Positions 7,815 through 15,897 of a stretch of DNA of 36,504 nt are shown piece after piece. Both the position numbers and the translations under genes were made by a program. The notes beneath the pieces are model-generated. The model had not been told where the DNA came from and made no database searches. It saw only the letters and a list, made by a program, of their open reading frames with translations. The stretch is from positions 1 to 36,504 of the forward strand of contig JACQFF010000251.1 in the NCBI GenBank assembly GCA_016200205.1, in the 5' to 3' direction. Numbering within the stretch: the first letter of the stretch is position 1; each line of letters starts with the position of its first letter. The DNA is from Planctomycetia bacterium (GTDB lineage Bacteria > Planctomycetota > Planctomycetia > Pirellulales > PALSA-1355).

Positions 7815-7832
7815 GGTCAAATAATTTTGACC
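7815..7832. terminator. Perfect hairpin across the stop codon of the TPR-glycosyltransferase
   Basis: GGTCAAA-TAAT-TTTGACC is a 7-bp perfect stem between the convergent 3' ends at 7777 (+) and 7817 (-). It has no clear T-run beyond it, so a terminator role is only possible. Confidence 0.3.
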
Positions 7833-9166
7833 AGTTCCTGTTCGATGACCTCGAATACGCCCTGCCAGTCGCCGCGGCGGCTTTGGCGAAACAGCCGCAT
7901 CGTTGGATACCAAGGGCTGTCGTTCCGCTCCAGCGACCAGCGCCAATCGGGCGCAAAGGCCAGCGCCAGCCATACCGGCACGCCAATCGCTCCAGCCAAG
8001 TGGCCCGGCGCAGAGTCGCAGGTGATGACCAGATCCAGATTCCGCATGATGGCCGCCGTATTGTGAAAATCACCCAAGCGGTCGCCCAGATCGGAGATCG
8101 GCCACTGTCCGGCAAGGTCGCTCAATTGCTCCCGATTCGCTCCCATCTGCAAACTGTACAGTCGGACGCCGGGCAGTCGAGCAATTCCGCCAAACTGTGC
8201 CAACGGAATGGAACGCTGCCGGTCCGACGGATAATTCCGATTGCCAAACCACGCGATTCCAATTTTGAAATTCCTTTCACGTGCCAATTCGTTCTTCCAC
8301 GCTTCGACCAACTGCGCATCAGGTGCAAGGTAGGGAATTCGGGCCGGAATATCCGTCGGCGAAATTCGCAAGATCCCAGGCACGCTAAGCAGCGGCACGT
8401 GAAAGTCGAATGGCGGCAGGGGCTCTCCGACCGCGATCACGCGGTCTACGCCAGGACAAGTGGCCAGTAGCCGCACCAACTGCGGCAGGCATTCGACGAT
8501 GACCGTGGCCCCTTGCCGCTTCAGCAGGTCGACAAAACGGATGAACTGCAGGTTGTCCCCGAATCCTTGCTCGCTGCGCACGAGAATCGTGCGACCGTCG
8601 AGCTTCTCGCCCGTCCAACGCGGCCGCGGCAGGACCTCCTCTTGCGCGCCGTGGCGCTTCCAACGCCATTCATATTCGGGCCAGCCTTCATCGAACCTGC
8701 TCATCGTGAGCAATGCCAAAGCATGGCTGAAGTGCGCATCGACATATTGGGGATTCAATTCCAGCGCCCGCCGATAAGCAGCCACCGCTTCTTCCAGCCT
8801 GTTGTCATCCACCAAGGCCAGCCCCAGGTTGTAATATACCTCGGCATAATCAGGACTTAGCTCCAGCGCGCGCCGATAGCAGGCCAGCGCCTCTTCGAGC
8901 TTGCCTTGGTATCGCAAAAGATTCCCCAGGCTGCCCTGGGCCTGGACGTGGTCGGGCTGCAGTTGCAATGCCTTGCGGTAGCAAATCAGCGCTTCCTCAA
9001 GTTTGTCTTGATGCACCAGTACCCTGCCGAGGTGATAGAGTGCCTCGGCATTGTCAGGTTTCAGTTCCAGGGCTCGGCGGTGGCAGGCGGCGGCTTCGGC
9101 GAACTTTTCTTGTTTGGTAAGGACCGCCCCGAGTTCCCGGTGCACTTCGGCAACGTCAGGCTTCAA
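7817..9166 (-). CDS. TPR-glycosyltransferase, C-terminal major part of a broken gene
   Basis: About 449 residues. The first 170 are five TPR units of the form A..CYRRALEL.PD.AE..YNLG..L (for example FAEAAACHRRALELKPDNAE and LEEAVAAYRRALELNPQYVD). The remainder, from about residue 190, matches the domain often annotated as glycosyltransferase family 9 or heptosyltransferase-like in TPR proteins: WTGEKLDGRTILVRSEQGFGD, FVDLLKRQGATVIVECLP, KIGIAWFGNRNYPSDRQRS, and near the end the nucleotide-sugar site TCDSAPGHLAGAIGVPVW. The only start in frame is a TTG at 9166 with no ribosome site, lying in the middle of a TPR repeat, so the gene has lost its true beginning. That beginning is recognisable at 9420-9722 on the same strand. 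Whether this piece is expressed is doubtful. The hairpin GGTCAAA-TAAT-TTTGACC spans its stop codon. Confidence 0.75.
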   Translation of the reverse strand: MKPDVAEVHRELGAVLTKQEKFAEAAACHRRALELKPDNAEALYHLGRVLVHQDKLEEALICYRKALQLQPDHVQAQGSLGNLLRYQGKLEEALACYRRALELSPDYAEVYYNLGLALVDDNRLEEAVAAYRRALELNPQYVDAHFSHALALLTMSRFDEGWPEYEWRWKRHGAQEEVLPRPRWTGEKLDGRTILVRSEQGFGDNLQFIRFVDLLKRQGATVIVECLPQLVRLLATCPGVDRVIAVGEPLPPFDFHVPLLSVPGILRISPTDIPARIPYLAPDAQLVEAWKNELARERNFKIGIAWFGNRNYPSDRQRSIPLAQFGGIARLPGVRLYSLQMGANREQLSDLAGQWPISDLGDRLGDFHNTAAIMRNLDLVITCDSAPGHLAGAIGVPVWLALAFAPDWRWSLERNDSPWYPTMRLFRQSRRGDWQGVFEVIEQELVKII

Positions 9167-9320
9167 GTCGATCGAAATCGAGCCGACGCGAGTCTATGCG
9201 GCCAAGGACGCGGCAGGATTTTTGCGCAGCATGAACCTCGATCCTGAGAAAGTGGCGCCGATGATCGACGGCAAGTTCATGAGCGCATTCGTGCGCGCGC
9301 AAAAACCAGCTCTAAATTAG
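9165..9320 (+). pseudogene. 3' end of an arsenite methyltransferase gene (arsM fragment)
   Basis: The plus-strand frame encodes KSIEIEPTRVY, then KDAAGFL and finally IDGKFMSAFVRAQKP, closing with TAG at 9318-9320. ArsM-type arsenite S-adenosylmethyltransferases end in a very similar tail (IEPTRVY...DA..FL...GKFMSAFVRA.KP). Only about 50 residues are present; the SAM-binding domain and the arsenic-binding cysteines are absent. On its left, the sequence passes without a gap into the antisense TPR gene at about 9165. The stop codon lies in a perfect small palindrome, GCTCTAA-A-TTAGAGC (9309-9323). This is therefore a gene fragment moved by recombination, not a working gene. The family call rests on the C-terminal motif alone. 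Confidence 0.65.
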
Positions 9321-9353
9321 AGCGACAGTTCGATGACGATAATTCCGGATTCA

Positions 9354-9722
9354 CTAATATGCACCCCCGCGGTGTGGCTTGGGATCGAGCAGGCGCAGCG
9401 CGGCGATTGGATTCGGCGCCAGCCGGCACGCTTCCTGAAAGCTAGCAAGGGCCTCATCCAGTTTGCCCTCCTTTGCCCAGACAATACCGAGGCAATTGTG
9501 AGCCGCGGCATAATCCGGTCGCAGCCGCACTGCCTCTTTCAGGCTTGCGATCGCTTCGTCGAGATTGCCCAATTCGTGACAAATCGTGCCAAACAGGCAC
9601 AGGATCCCGACATTGGTCGGATCCGCTGCGAGGATCTGTCGATAAAGCGGCTCCGCGTCCCGCCCACGCCCGGCGAGATGAAATGCCTGGGCCTGGGCAA
9701 ATAGATCAACAAAGTTGGCCAC
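9354..9722 (-). pseudogene. N-terminal part of the broken TPR-glycosyltransferase gene
   Basis: The frame starts with GTG at 9722, preceded by GAGGGAA at a suitable distance, and encodes a typical beginning of planctomycete TPR-transferases: FAQAQAFHLAGRGRDAEPLY, then TPR units LDEAIASLKEAVRLRPDYAA and LDEALASFQEACRLAPN. After residue ~100 the TPR pattern stops and the frame ends with an unrelated tail (PIAALRLLDPKPHRGGAY) at a TAG. The next TPR repeat resumes on the same strand at about 9166. The two parts together would make a protein of about 560 residues, a normal length for the family. The break lies between about 9168 and 9420 and contains the arsM fragment. Confidence 0.65.
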
Positions 9723-10157
9723 AAAAGTTCCCTCGCACCAAGAATTGCCCAATTTTACCACATACTCACCCAGTCCAACGCAAGCCAATCGCAGTCAATT
9801 CCGGCCACGAACCGGTACCCGATGGCCTGTTCTTACCCACGAAAAAACAGCCAGCGGCAGCGGATCATTGAAATCACGTTTCTGGCTTTTGACTCAAGCT
9901 TTCAACTTGATCTGGCCGATACACGGCCTGCGATTGATGGCTAATACGTGGGTTTCGGTGCATGCATCTTATGAACCTAAAACCTCGACACGGCGACTCT
10001 AACGCGGTTCAGCCGCAAGTGTTCGACGCGGTAAACCGTGGGAAGAGCGTTGCATTGAACTTGCGCAAACTCAATCGCGTTGCGCATCGTGAGCCGACGG
10101 CAGTGCTAGGCGTGCTGAAGTTGTGGCTCGGTTCGGAAATGGCCGAAGGCGAAACAC
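9723..10157. other. Divergent intergenic region
   Basis: The region separates the leftward TPR gene remnant from the rightward fliG-like gene and should hold promoters for both. No gene, clear promoter or hairpin could be picked out. A plus-strand frame at 9962-10171 has no family pattern and overlaps the start of the next gene. Confidence 0.35.
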
Positions 10158-11153
10158 GTGACGACTGCTGAAATCCGCAAAGCGGCCGTGGTGTTGATGA
10201 GTCTGCCGCAAGAGCAGGCCGCTCAACTATTGTCCAAGCTCCCTCCGCGGCAGATCGAAGCCGTGGCGACCGAGATCGCCAAGAGCCGTTCGATCACGGC
10301 CGAGGAGCAGCAATCGGCCATTCTCGAATTCGCCGACGCCGATCCTCAAGCGACCGACGGGGGCAGGGGCGGATTCGACATCGCCAAAACGCTCGTGGAA
10401 AAGGCGCTGGGCAATGCCAGCCGCGCGCTGGATCATATTCGTCAATCGATCGACCCACCCCCCTTTGGATTTCTGCGGCACGTCGACGCCCGAGATCTAT
10501 CGGCGTTTGTCGTCGACGAGCATCCGCAGACGATTGCGCTGGTGCTCTCGCACTTGCCGGCGTCGTATGCGGCCGCGATTGTCCCGAACTTGGCCGACGA
10601 GCGACAATCCGCCGTGCTGCGACGGATTGCGGCGATGGGTGAAGTCCATCCGGAAATCGTTCAGGAAGTCGCGCACTTGCTGGAGCGGCGGATGGCGCAG
10701 GTCATCTGCCAACAATTCGACAGGGCCGGCGGCGCGGCTGCCGTGGGCGAAATTCTCCACGAAACGGATCGCGCGGCCCGGCACAGGGCACTGGAGAATT
10801 TGGCGCGGGAAGATCCCGAATTGGCTGCCGAGGTCCGCGGCGGGATGTTCGAATTCGCGGATATCGACAAGTTTTCGGAGCTGGATATTCAGACCATCTC
10901 GAAGAACGTCGATAGCGGGCAATGGGCCGGGGCCCTCGCGGGAGCCGACGACGAACTCAAACAGAACGTTCTCGGCAAACTTTCGTCCCGCGTCCGAGAG
11001 TTGGTCGAAAAGGAGACGGAGCGACTGGGCCCCGTGCAGCTCGCGACCATCGAGCATGCTCGGCGACAAATCGTCGACATCGTCCGCCGACTGCACGACG
11101 CCGGCGAGATCCGCATGCGATCGGTCGCCGAAGCCAACGAATTCTTCCACTAG
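10158..11153 (+). CDS. fliG: Flagellar motor switch protein FliG-like
   Basis: A 331-residue cytoplasmic protein, the full length of FliG. The N-terminal domain starts RKAAVVLMSLPQEQAAQLL (7-25), the middle domain carries the conserved EHPQTIALVLSHLP (121-134, the FliM-binding EHPQR-type motif with T for R), and GGAAAVGEIL (191-200) and DPELAAEVRGGMFEFADI (219-236) match the hinge before the C-terminal domain. The C-terminal torque domain has the charged helix around DDELKQN...SSRVRELVEKE and ends ARRQIVDIVRRLHDAGEI. FliG couples the MotA stator to rotor rotation. No other flagellar gene is near, so it is an orphan copy. GTG 10158 is preceded by GAAGG at 8 bases. FliG2-type paralogues outside flagellar operons are known in several phyla. 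Confidence 0.85.
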   Translation: MTTAEIRKAAVVLMSLPQEQAAQLLSKLPPRQIEAVATEIAKSRSITAEEQQSAILEFADADPQATDGGRGGFDIAKTLVEKALGNASRALDHIRQSIDPPPFGFLRHVDARDLSAFVVDEHPQTIALVLSHLPASYAAAIVPNLADERQSAVLRRIAAMGEVHPEIVQEVAHLLERRMAQVICQQFDRAGGAAAVGEILHETDRAARHRALENLAREDPELAAEVRGGMFEFADIDKFSELDIQTISKNVDSGQWAGALAGADDELKQNVLGKLSSRVRELVEKETERLGPVQLATIEHARRQIVDIVRRLHDAGEIRMRSVAEANEFFH

Positions 11154-11373
11154 CGGCGTCTCTCAATTAGGGGCATCGTAGTCCGGCTGCCCCAGCCAGC
11201 TTGCTGTCTGGGTCGCGACAAGAGGACGAGGGACCACTTCCGGTAGCCTGTTGTGGCTTCGGCACCGCGACAACAAGTTGTCGGTCGCCGCCCTCGAGGC
11301 AATCGCGCCGCGGCCTCCTCCCGTTTCGCCGCACGTTCTGTTAGCATGCGACTCCAAAAGCGGAGAAAATCGC

Positions 11374-13980
11374 ATGTCCGTCTCGCCCATGATGCAGCAA
11401 TACCAGGACGCCAAGGCCGCGTGTCCCGATGCGCTGTTGCTGTTTCGGATGGGTGACTTTTACGAGATGTTTCACGACGACGCCAAGACGGCTACCCGCG
11501 TGCTCAATTTAGCGCTGACCAGCCGCGAAAAGGGCGACAATCCCGTTCCCATGGCCGGCTTTCCCTACCATCAGTTGGAAAGCTATCTGGGCAAACTAAT
11601 TGCCGCCGGGCTACGGGTCGCGATCTGCGATCAGATGGAGGACGCCAAAGCAGCCAAGGGTCTGGTGCGCCGCGAAGTCACGCGCATCGTCACCGCCGGA
11701 ACCGTCACCGACGATGCGCTGCTCGATCCGCGGGCCAGCAATTACCTGGCGGCCGTGGTGCCGGCGGGCGATGTGTCGGGCCTGGCCTGGGTCGAGCTCT
11801 CGACGGGTCGGTTTCATGCGGCTTGCTTTCCCACGCCGCGCATCAGCGACGAACTGGCGCGGATCAGCCCGGCCGAATGCCTGGTGAGCGAAGACGCGCA
11901 ATTGCCGGCAAATTCGCTGGACGAGGGCCCGATGATCACCCGCCGGCCGGCTTGGGCCTTTTCTTTAGACACCACTCGAGACGCATTATTAAACCACTTC
12001 GGCACCTCCAATCTCGAGGGCTTTGGATTCGCGGACGGTGACGGGCCGGCGATTCGCGCGGCCGGCGCCGTGCTGGGCTATCTGATCGAAACCCAAAAAG
12101 CGTCGCTGGGGCACATCGACACGCTGGGGCACTATTCGGCCGGAAACACACTTGAGATCGACGCCGCGACCAGGCGCAGTTTGGAAATCACCTGCACGCT
12201 GCGCGAAGCTCGCCGCGAGGGATCGCTATTGGGCGTAATGGACCGCACGGTGACGGCGATGGGCTCGCGCCTCTTGGCCGACTGGCTGGCCGATCCGCTG
12301 ACCGACATCGCCCGCATCGATGAGCGGCTTGACGCGGTCGCTGAATTAGTCGCGGATCCGATGCTGGCCAACGCATTGCAAGATCAGTTGCGCGGGATTT
12401 ACGATCTGGAGCGGTTGTTGGCGCGCGTGACGACGGGGCGAGCCAGCCCGCGCGACCTGAGCTTCGTGGGCCGCACGTTGCGAAGCTTGCCGCCCATCAA
12501 GGCCAAGATCACCGCCCGGCGCAGCGTGTTGCTCGCGCAGCTCGAAGAGCAGCTCGATTTGTGCTGTGAGGTCCGCGCTGGGCTGGAAAAAGCCCTGGCC
12601 GATGAATGTCCGCTGGTCAGCCGCGAAGGCGGTTTTATTCGCGAGGGCTTTTGCGGCGAGTTGGACGCCCTGCGCGAATTGATGAGCGGTGGCAAACAAT
12701 GGATTGCCCAATACCAGGCGGAAGAATCGCAGCGATCCGCGATTCCGAGCCTGAAAGTTGGCTTCAACAAGGTCTTTGGCTATTACCTGGAAATCACCAA
12801 CACTCACAGCTCCAAGATTCCGGCCCACTACATCCGCAAGCAGACGGTGAAGAATGCCGAGCGTTATATCACGCCCGAGTTGAAGGAGTACGAGGAACGG
12901 GTGCTCTCGGCCGATGAGAAGTCGCGGGATTTGGAATACAAGTTGTTTCTCGACTTGCGCGAGATGGTGGCTGAGTCCGCCGCTCGGTTGCAGCGGACCG
13001 CCGCGGTGCTCGCGCAACTCGACGTGCTCGTGTCGCTGGCCGAATTGGCTCGCCATCGGGCCTATTGCCGGCCGACGATGATGGCTGAATCGGTGCTGCA
13101 CATCAACGATGGCCGGCATCCGGCTCTCGACGCGCTAGTGGCCGAAGGATCATTCGTGCCCAACGACGTGAAGTGCGGTGCCGAGGACGGGTTTTCGCTG
13201 TTGGTCACGGGCCCCAACATGGCCGGCAAGAGTACGTTCATTCGCCAGGTGGCGCTGATCACACTGATGGCGCAGGTCGGCAGTTTCGTGCCGGCGCGGC
13301 ATGCCACGATCGGGATTGCCGATCGGATTTTCGCCCGGGTCGGCGCCAGCGACGAATTGTCGCGCGGTCAAAGCACGTTCATGGTCGAGATGATCGAAAC
13401 GGCGCGCATTCTCAACACGGCCACGCCGCGAAGCCTGGTGATCTTGGACGAAATCGGCCGCGGAACCAGCACGTATGACGGACTGTCGCTGGCCTGGGCC
13501 GTGGTGGAATACCTGCACGACCGGGTCGGCTGCCGCACGCTGTTTGCAACGCATTACCACGAGTTGACGACCCTGGCCGGCTCGCTCGGCGGATTGCGAA
13601 ACTTGAACGTCGCGGTGCGCGAATGGCAGGACCAGGTCGTGTTTCTGCACAAAATCTTGCCCGGCGCCGCGGACAAGAGCTATGGCATTCACGTGGCCCG
13701 GCTGGCCGGTGTGCCGGGGAACGTGGTCGAGCGGGCCAAACAGATCTTGGCCCAACTCGAAAACGAACATCTCGACGCCCAAGGCCAGACGACGCTCGCC
13801 CGGCGAAGCAAGAAAATCAAAAGCGCCGATTTGCAACTGACGCTATTTGCTCCGCCGGAACACCCACTGGTAGGCGAGCTGCGAGAATTGAAACTCGACG
13901 AAACGACGCCCCTGGCCGCGCTGCTTTGGTTACAGCAATGGCAAGCCCGCGTCAAAGGCGATCGAGCTCAACCCGATTGA
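11374..13980 (+). CDS. mutS: DNA mismatch repair protein MutS
   Basis: An 868-residue MutS1 of standard length. It recognises mispaired bases and small loops and recruits MutL. The mismatch-reading Phe-x-Glu motif is in MGDFYEMF (F29, E31). The core and clamp domains occupy roughly 250-570. The ABC-type ATPase has Walker A TGPNMAGKST (612-621), the MutS signature DELSRGQSTFMVEM and Walker B DEIGRGTSTYDG (692-703), then FATHYHEL. The frame is open back to 11251, but ATG 11374 begins the conserved SPMMQQYQ.AK start and follows CGGAGA at 8 bases. It stands 220 bases behind fliG, and its stop is only 4 bases from the facing stop of the halogenase-type gene. Confidence 0.97.
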   Translation: MSVSPMMQQYQDAKAACPDALLLFRMGDFYEMFHDDAKTATRVLNLALTSREKGDNPVPMAGFPYHQLESYLGKLIAAGLRVAICDQMEDAKAAKGLVRREVTRIVTAGTVTDDALLDPRASNYLAAVVPAGDVSGLAWVELSTGRFHAACFPTPRISDELARISPAECLVSEDAQLPANSLDEGPMITRRPAWAFSLDTTRDALLNHFGTSNLEGFGFADGDGPAIRAAGAVLGYLIETQKASLGHIDTLGHYSAGNTLEIDAATRRSLEITCTLREARREGSLLGVMDRTVTAMGSRLLADWLADPLTDIARIDERLDAVAELVADPMLANALQDQLRGIYDLERLLARVTTGRASPRDLSFVGRTLRSLPPIKAKITARRSVLLAQLEEQLDLCCEVRAGLEKALADECPLVSREGGFIREGFCGELDALRELMSGGKQWIAQYQAEESQRSAIPSLKVGFNKVFGYYLEITNTHSSKIPAHYIRKQTVKNAERYITPELKEYEERVLSADEKSRDLEYKLFLDLREMVAESAARLQRTAAVLAQLDVLVSLAELARHRAYCRPTMMAESVLHINDGRHPALDALVAEGSFVPNDVKCGAEDGFSLLVTGPNMAGKSTFIRQVALITLMAQVGSFVPARHATIGIADRIFARVGASDELSRGQSTFMVEMIETARILNTATPRSLVILDEIGRGTSTYDGLSLAWAVVEYLHDRVGCRTLFATHYHELTTLAGSLGGLRNLNVAVREWQDQVVFLHKILPGAADKSYGIHVARLAGVPGNVVERAKQILAQLENEHLDAQGQTTLARRSKKIKSADLQLTLFAPPEHPLVGELRELKLDETTPLAALLWLQQWQARVKGDRAQPD

Positions 13981-13984
13981 TCGG

Positions 13985-15241
13985 CTACTCGGGCATGCCG
14001 CCGTAGATGTAAGCGCCGGATTGCTTCATTGAATCCATCGGGCCGACCACTTCGTCGACTTTGTCCTCGAACAGGTCGCCAATCAGCAGATCGGTGAGAT
14101 GGCCTTTGTGCTGCGGATAGCGTTTGACGAAGCGGCCGAAGCTGAAGCCGTTGTAGTATTCGCAGACCAGCCGGCGCATGCGGTCCATGCCCTTGCTGAA
14201 ATCGGGAGCCCATTTGCCCAACTGGTCGGCGGACGTGTCGCCCTTGGCCAGCCCCTCGACGATCGTGTCGGCGACCAGTTGACCCGATTTAAGCGCCAAC
14301 AGCACGCCGGAAGAATAGAGCGGATCGAGAAACCCAAAGGCGTCGCCGACCAACACCCAGCCGTCGCCGGCCGGCTGGTTCGAGCGATACGAATAATCCT
14401 TGGTGGCATAAAAACCGGCAACGCGTTTACCGATCGAGACTCGCTCTTTCACGGCGGGGCAGCGATCAAGTTCTTCGTTGTAGATCGTTTCGTGATCGCC
14501 ACGGTCATTGAACAAATAATCAAAGGCGGCCACCACGCCCACGCTGACGATGTTGTTGTGCAGCGGAATGTACCAAAACCAACCTTTCTTGCCGGCCGTC
14601 TGCAGTACCAGTGTAGCGCCTTCGTCGCGGCCCTGGTCTCGGTAGGCGCCCTCATAATAGGTCCACAGCGCGCCCTTTTTCAGTTCTGGATCGGCGACGC
14701 GCAATTTGAAACGGTTGGCAATCATCGTGCTTTGCCCGCTGGCGTCGACGACGACCTGGGCGTGAATCTCGCGCTCGGTGCCATCCTCTTCCCTGATGCG
14801 AACGCCCGTGGCCCGTTGGCCGGAAAATAGCACGTCGAGCACGCGGACTCCTTCGTGCGCGTCCACGCCGTGTTCCCGCGCGTTGTCGAGCATCAATTTG
14901 TCGAACTCGCTGCGCAACACTTGCCAGGTTTGCGAACACTCGTGCGGCTTGTGCTCCATGAAATAAAACGGTTCGGAAAGTTTGCCGCTGGAACCGACGA
15001 ATTGCACGCTGTATTTTTTGACGAACGCGCTGGCCTTCATCTTCTCGAGCATGTTCAATCGCTCGAGGACCCAGTAGGTCTCCGGGATGAGCGATTCGCC
15101 GATGTGGAATCGCGGAAACTTCTCTCGCTCGAAAAGCTGAACTTTGTATCCCTGCTGCGCGATGAGCGTCGAAGTGGTCGCCCCTCCCGGCCCGCCGCCG
15201 ATCACGACTACGTCGGCATGATTCGTGGTCGCAGTGCTCAT
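13985..15241 (-). CDS. FAD-dependent monooxygenase of the flavin-dependent halogenase family
   Basis: A 418-residue single-component flavoprotein. The FAD-binding loop is VVVIGGGPGGATTST (11-25), and HIGESLIP (46-53) and VGDAFGFLDP (298-307) are the other flavin contacts. Two motifs distinguish halogenases from ordinary monooxygenases: WFWYIP (221-226, WxWxIP) and FLDPLYSSG (304-312, the Fx.Px.Sx.G signature). A Lys pair at 75-76 (FVKKYSVQF) lies where variant-B halogenases carry the catalytic lysine that handles HOCl. Family members chlorinate or brominate phenols, pyrroles or indoles. Many planctomycete relatives are untested and are also annotated as geranylgeranyl-reductase-like. No carrier protein or biosynthetic genes adjoin it, so the substrate is unknown. 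ATG 15241 was chosen because the upstream open stretch has no family sequence; its ribosome site is weak. Confidence 0.8.
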   Translation of the reverse strand: MSTATTNHADVVVIGGGPGGATTSTLIAQQGYKVQLFEREKFPRFHIGESLIPETYWVLERLNMLEKMKASAFVKKYSVQFVGSSGKLSEPFYFMEHKPHECSQTWQVLRSEFDKLMLDNAREHGVDAHEGVRVLDVLFSGQRATGVRIREEDGTEREIHAQVVVDASGQSTMIANRFKLRVADPELKKGALWTYYEGAYRDQGRDEGATLVLQTAGKKGWFWYIPLHNNIVSVGVVAAFDYLFNDRGDHETIYNEELDRCPAVKERVSIGKRVAGFYATKDYSYRSNQPAGDGWVLVGDAFGFLDPLYSSGVLLALKSGQLVADTIVEGLAKGDTSADQLGKWAPDFSKGMDRMRRLVCEYYNGFSFGRFVKRYPQHKGHLTDLLIGDLFEDKVDEVVGPMDSMKQSGAYIYGGMPE

Positions 15242-15304
15242 GATGGAGGGTGCCTGGCGAAGAGCTCGAAAGTGGATCTGACGCCCAGTTTTACGATACC
15301 TCGC

Positions 15305-15352
15305 TGGACAATAGTTGTCCAGACAACTATCTTCTCGGACCCTCCTCGGTCC
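15305..15352. promoter_or_regulatory. Overlapping hairpins between ybaK-like gene and halogenase-type gene
   Basis: Three inverted repeats occur in 48 bases: TGGACAA-TAG-TTGTCCA (15305-15321), ATAGTTGT-CCAG-ACAACTAT (15311-15330) and GGACC-CTCCTC-GGTCC (15338-15352). The first two share bases, so only one can form at a time. They lie in the transcript leader or intercistronic gap of the minus-strand halogenase-type gene. The third hides GAGGAG in its loop on that strand. An attenuator or binding site is possible. Confidence 0.35.
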
Positions 15353-15379
15353 CGACCATAGACCATGTGGCAACAAGAG

Positions 15380-15859
15380 TTAGGACGTCTGGGCCATCGA
15401 AAGCCACTGCGCTCCAGCGATGCGTCTGTAATCGGCAAAGGCCATCACGATCGACGTGGTCAGCGAGCCAGCGTTGAAGGCGATTTTGTCATTTTCGCCC
15501 AAGGCCGGGTCGGCCCAAAGCTCCAGCGGCAGAATCGGCTCGCCAAACGGCGGCACGCTCCCCGGCACCAGCCCGGTGAGTGCAAATAGTTCGGTGGCGT
15601 CGGCAAACCGCATCTTCTTCGCGCCGAAATGGCGCTTGACCGCCTGCGAATCCAGCTTGCGGTCCGCCGGCAGAACCAATAGCCGATAGCGATCGTCCGT
15701 TTTGACCACCAGGGCCTTGGCGCCGATCGAGAGCGACTCGCCGCGGGCGCGGGCTGATTCCTCGGAGGTGAAGGTGGGTGGGTGGTGCTTTTCGACGAAG
15801 GTCGCGCCGGTGGCATTGAGAAAAGCGCGAATGGCTTCGAACACATTTTCAGCCGTCAT
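15380..15859 (-). CDS. YbaK/EbsC-type aminoacyl-tRNA deacylase domain protein
   Basis: A 159-residue protein of the family's usual length. The conserved core is seen as GESLSIGAKALVVK (about 40-53), the catalytic-lysine region of the YbaK/ProX fold, LLVLPADRKLDSQAVKRHFG, RFADATELFALTGLVPGSVPPFG (the T-G.v.G.v.P.g motif) and NAGSLTTSIVMAFADY near the end. Relatives hydrolyse mischarged tRNAs such as Cys- or Ala-tRNAPro in the cytoplasm; the particular specificity cannot be told. ATG 15859 follows GGCGGCT. It starts 38 bases after the sialidase-like gene's stop and could be co-transcribed with it and with the halogenase-type gene, although 138 bases with strong hairpins separate it from the latter. 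Confidence 0.85.
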   Translation of the reverse strand: MTAENVFEAIRAFLNATGATFVEKHHPPTFTSEESARARGESLSIGAKALVVKTDDRYRLLVLPADRKLDSQAVKRHFGAKKMRFADATELFALTGLVPGSVPPFGEPILPLELWADPALGENDKIAFNAGSLTTSIVMAFADYRRIAGAQWLSMAQTS

Positions 15860-15897
15860 CGTGAGCCGCCTCGCGAATCAGCCCGGTGATTCGAAAA

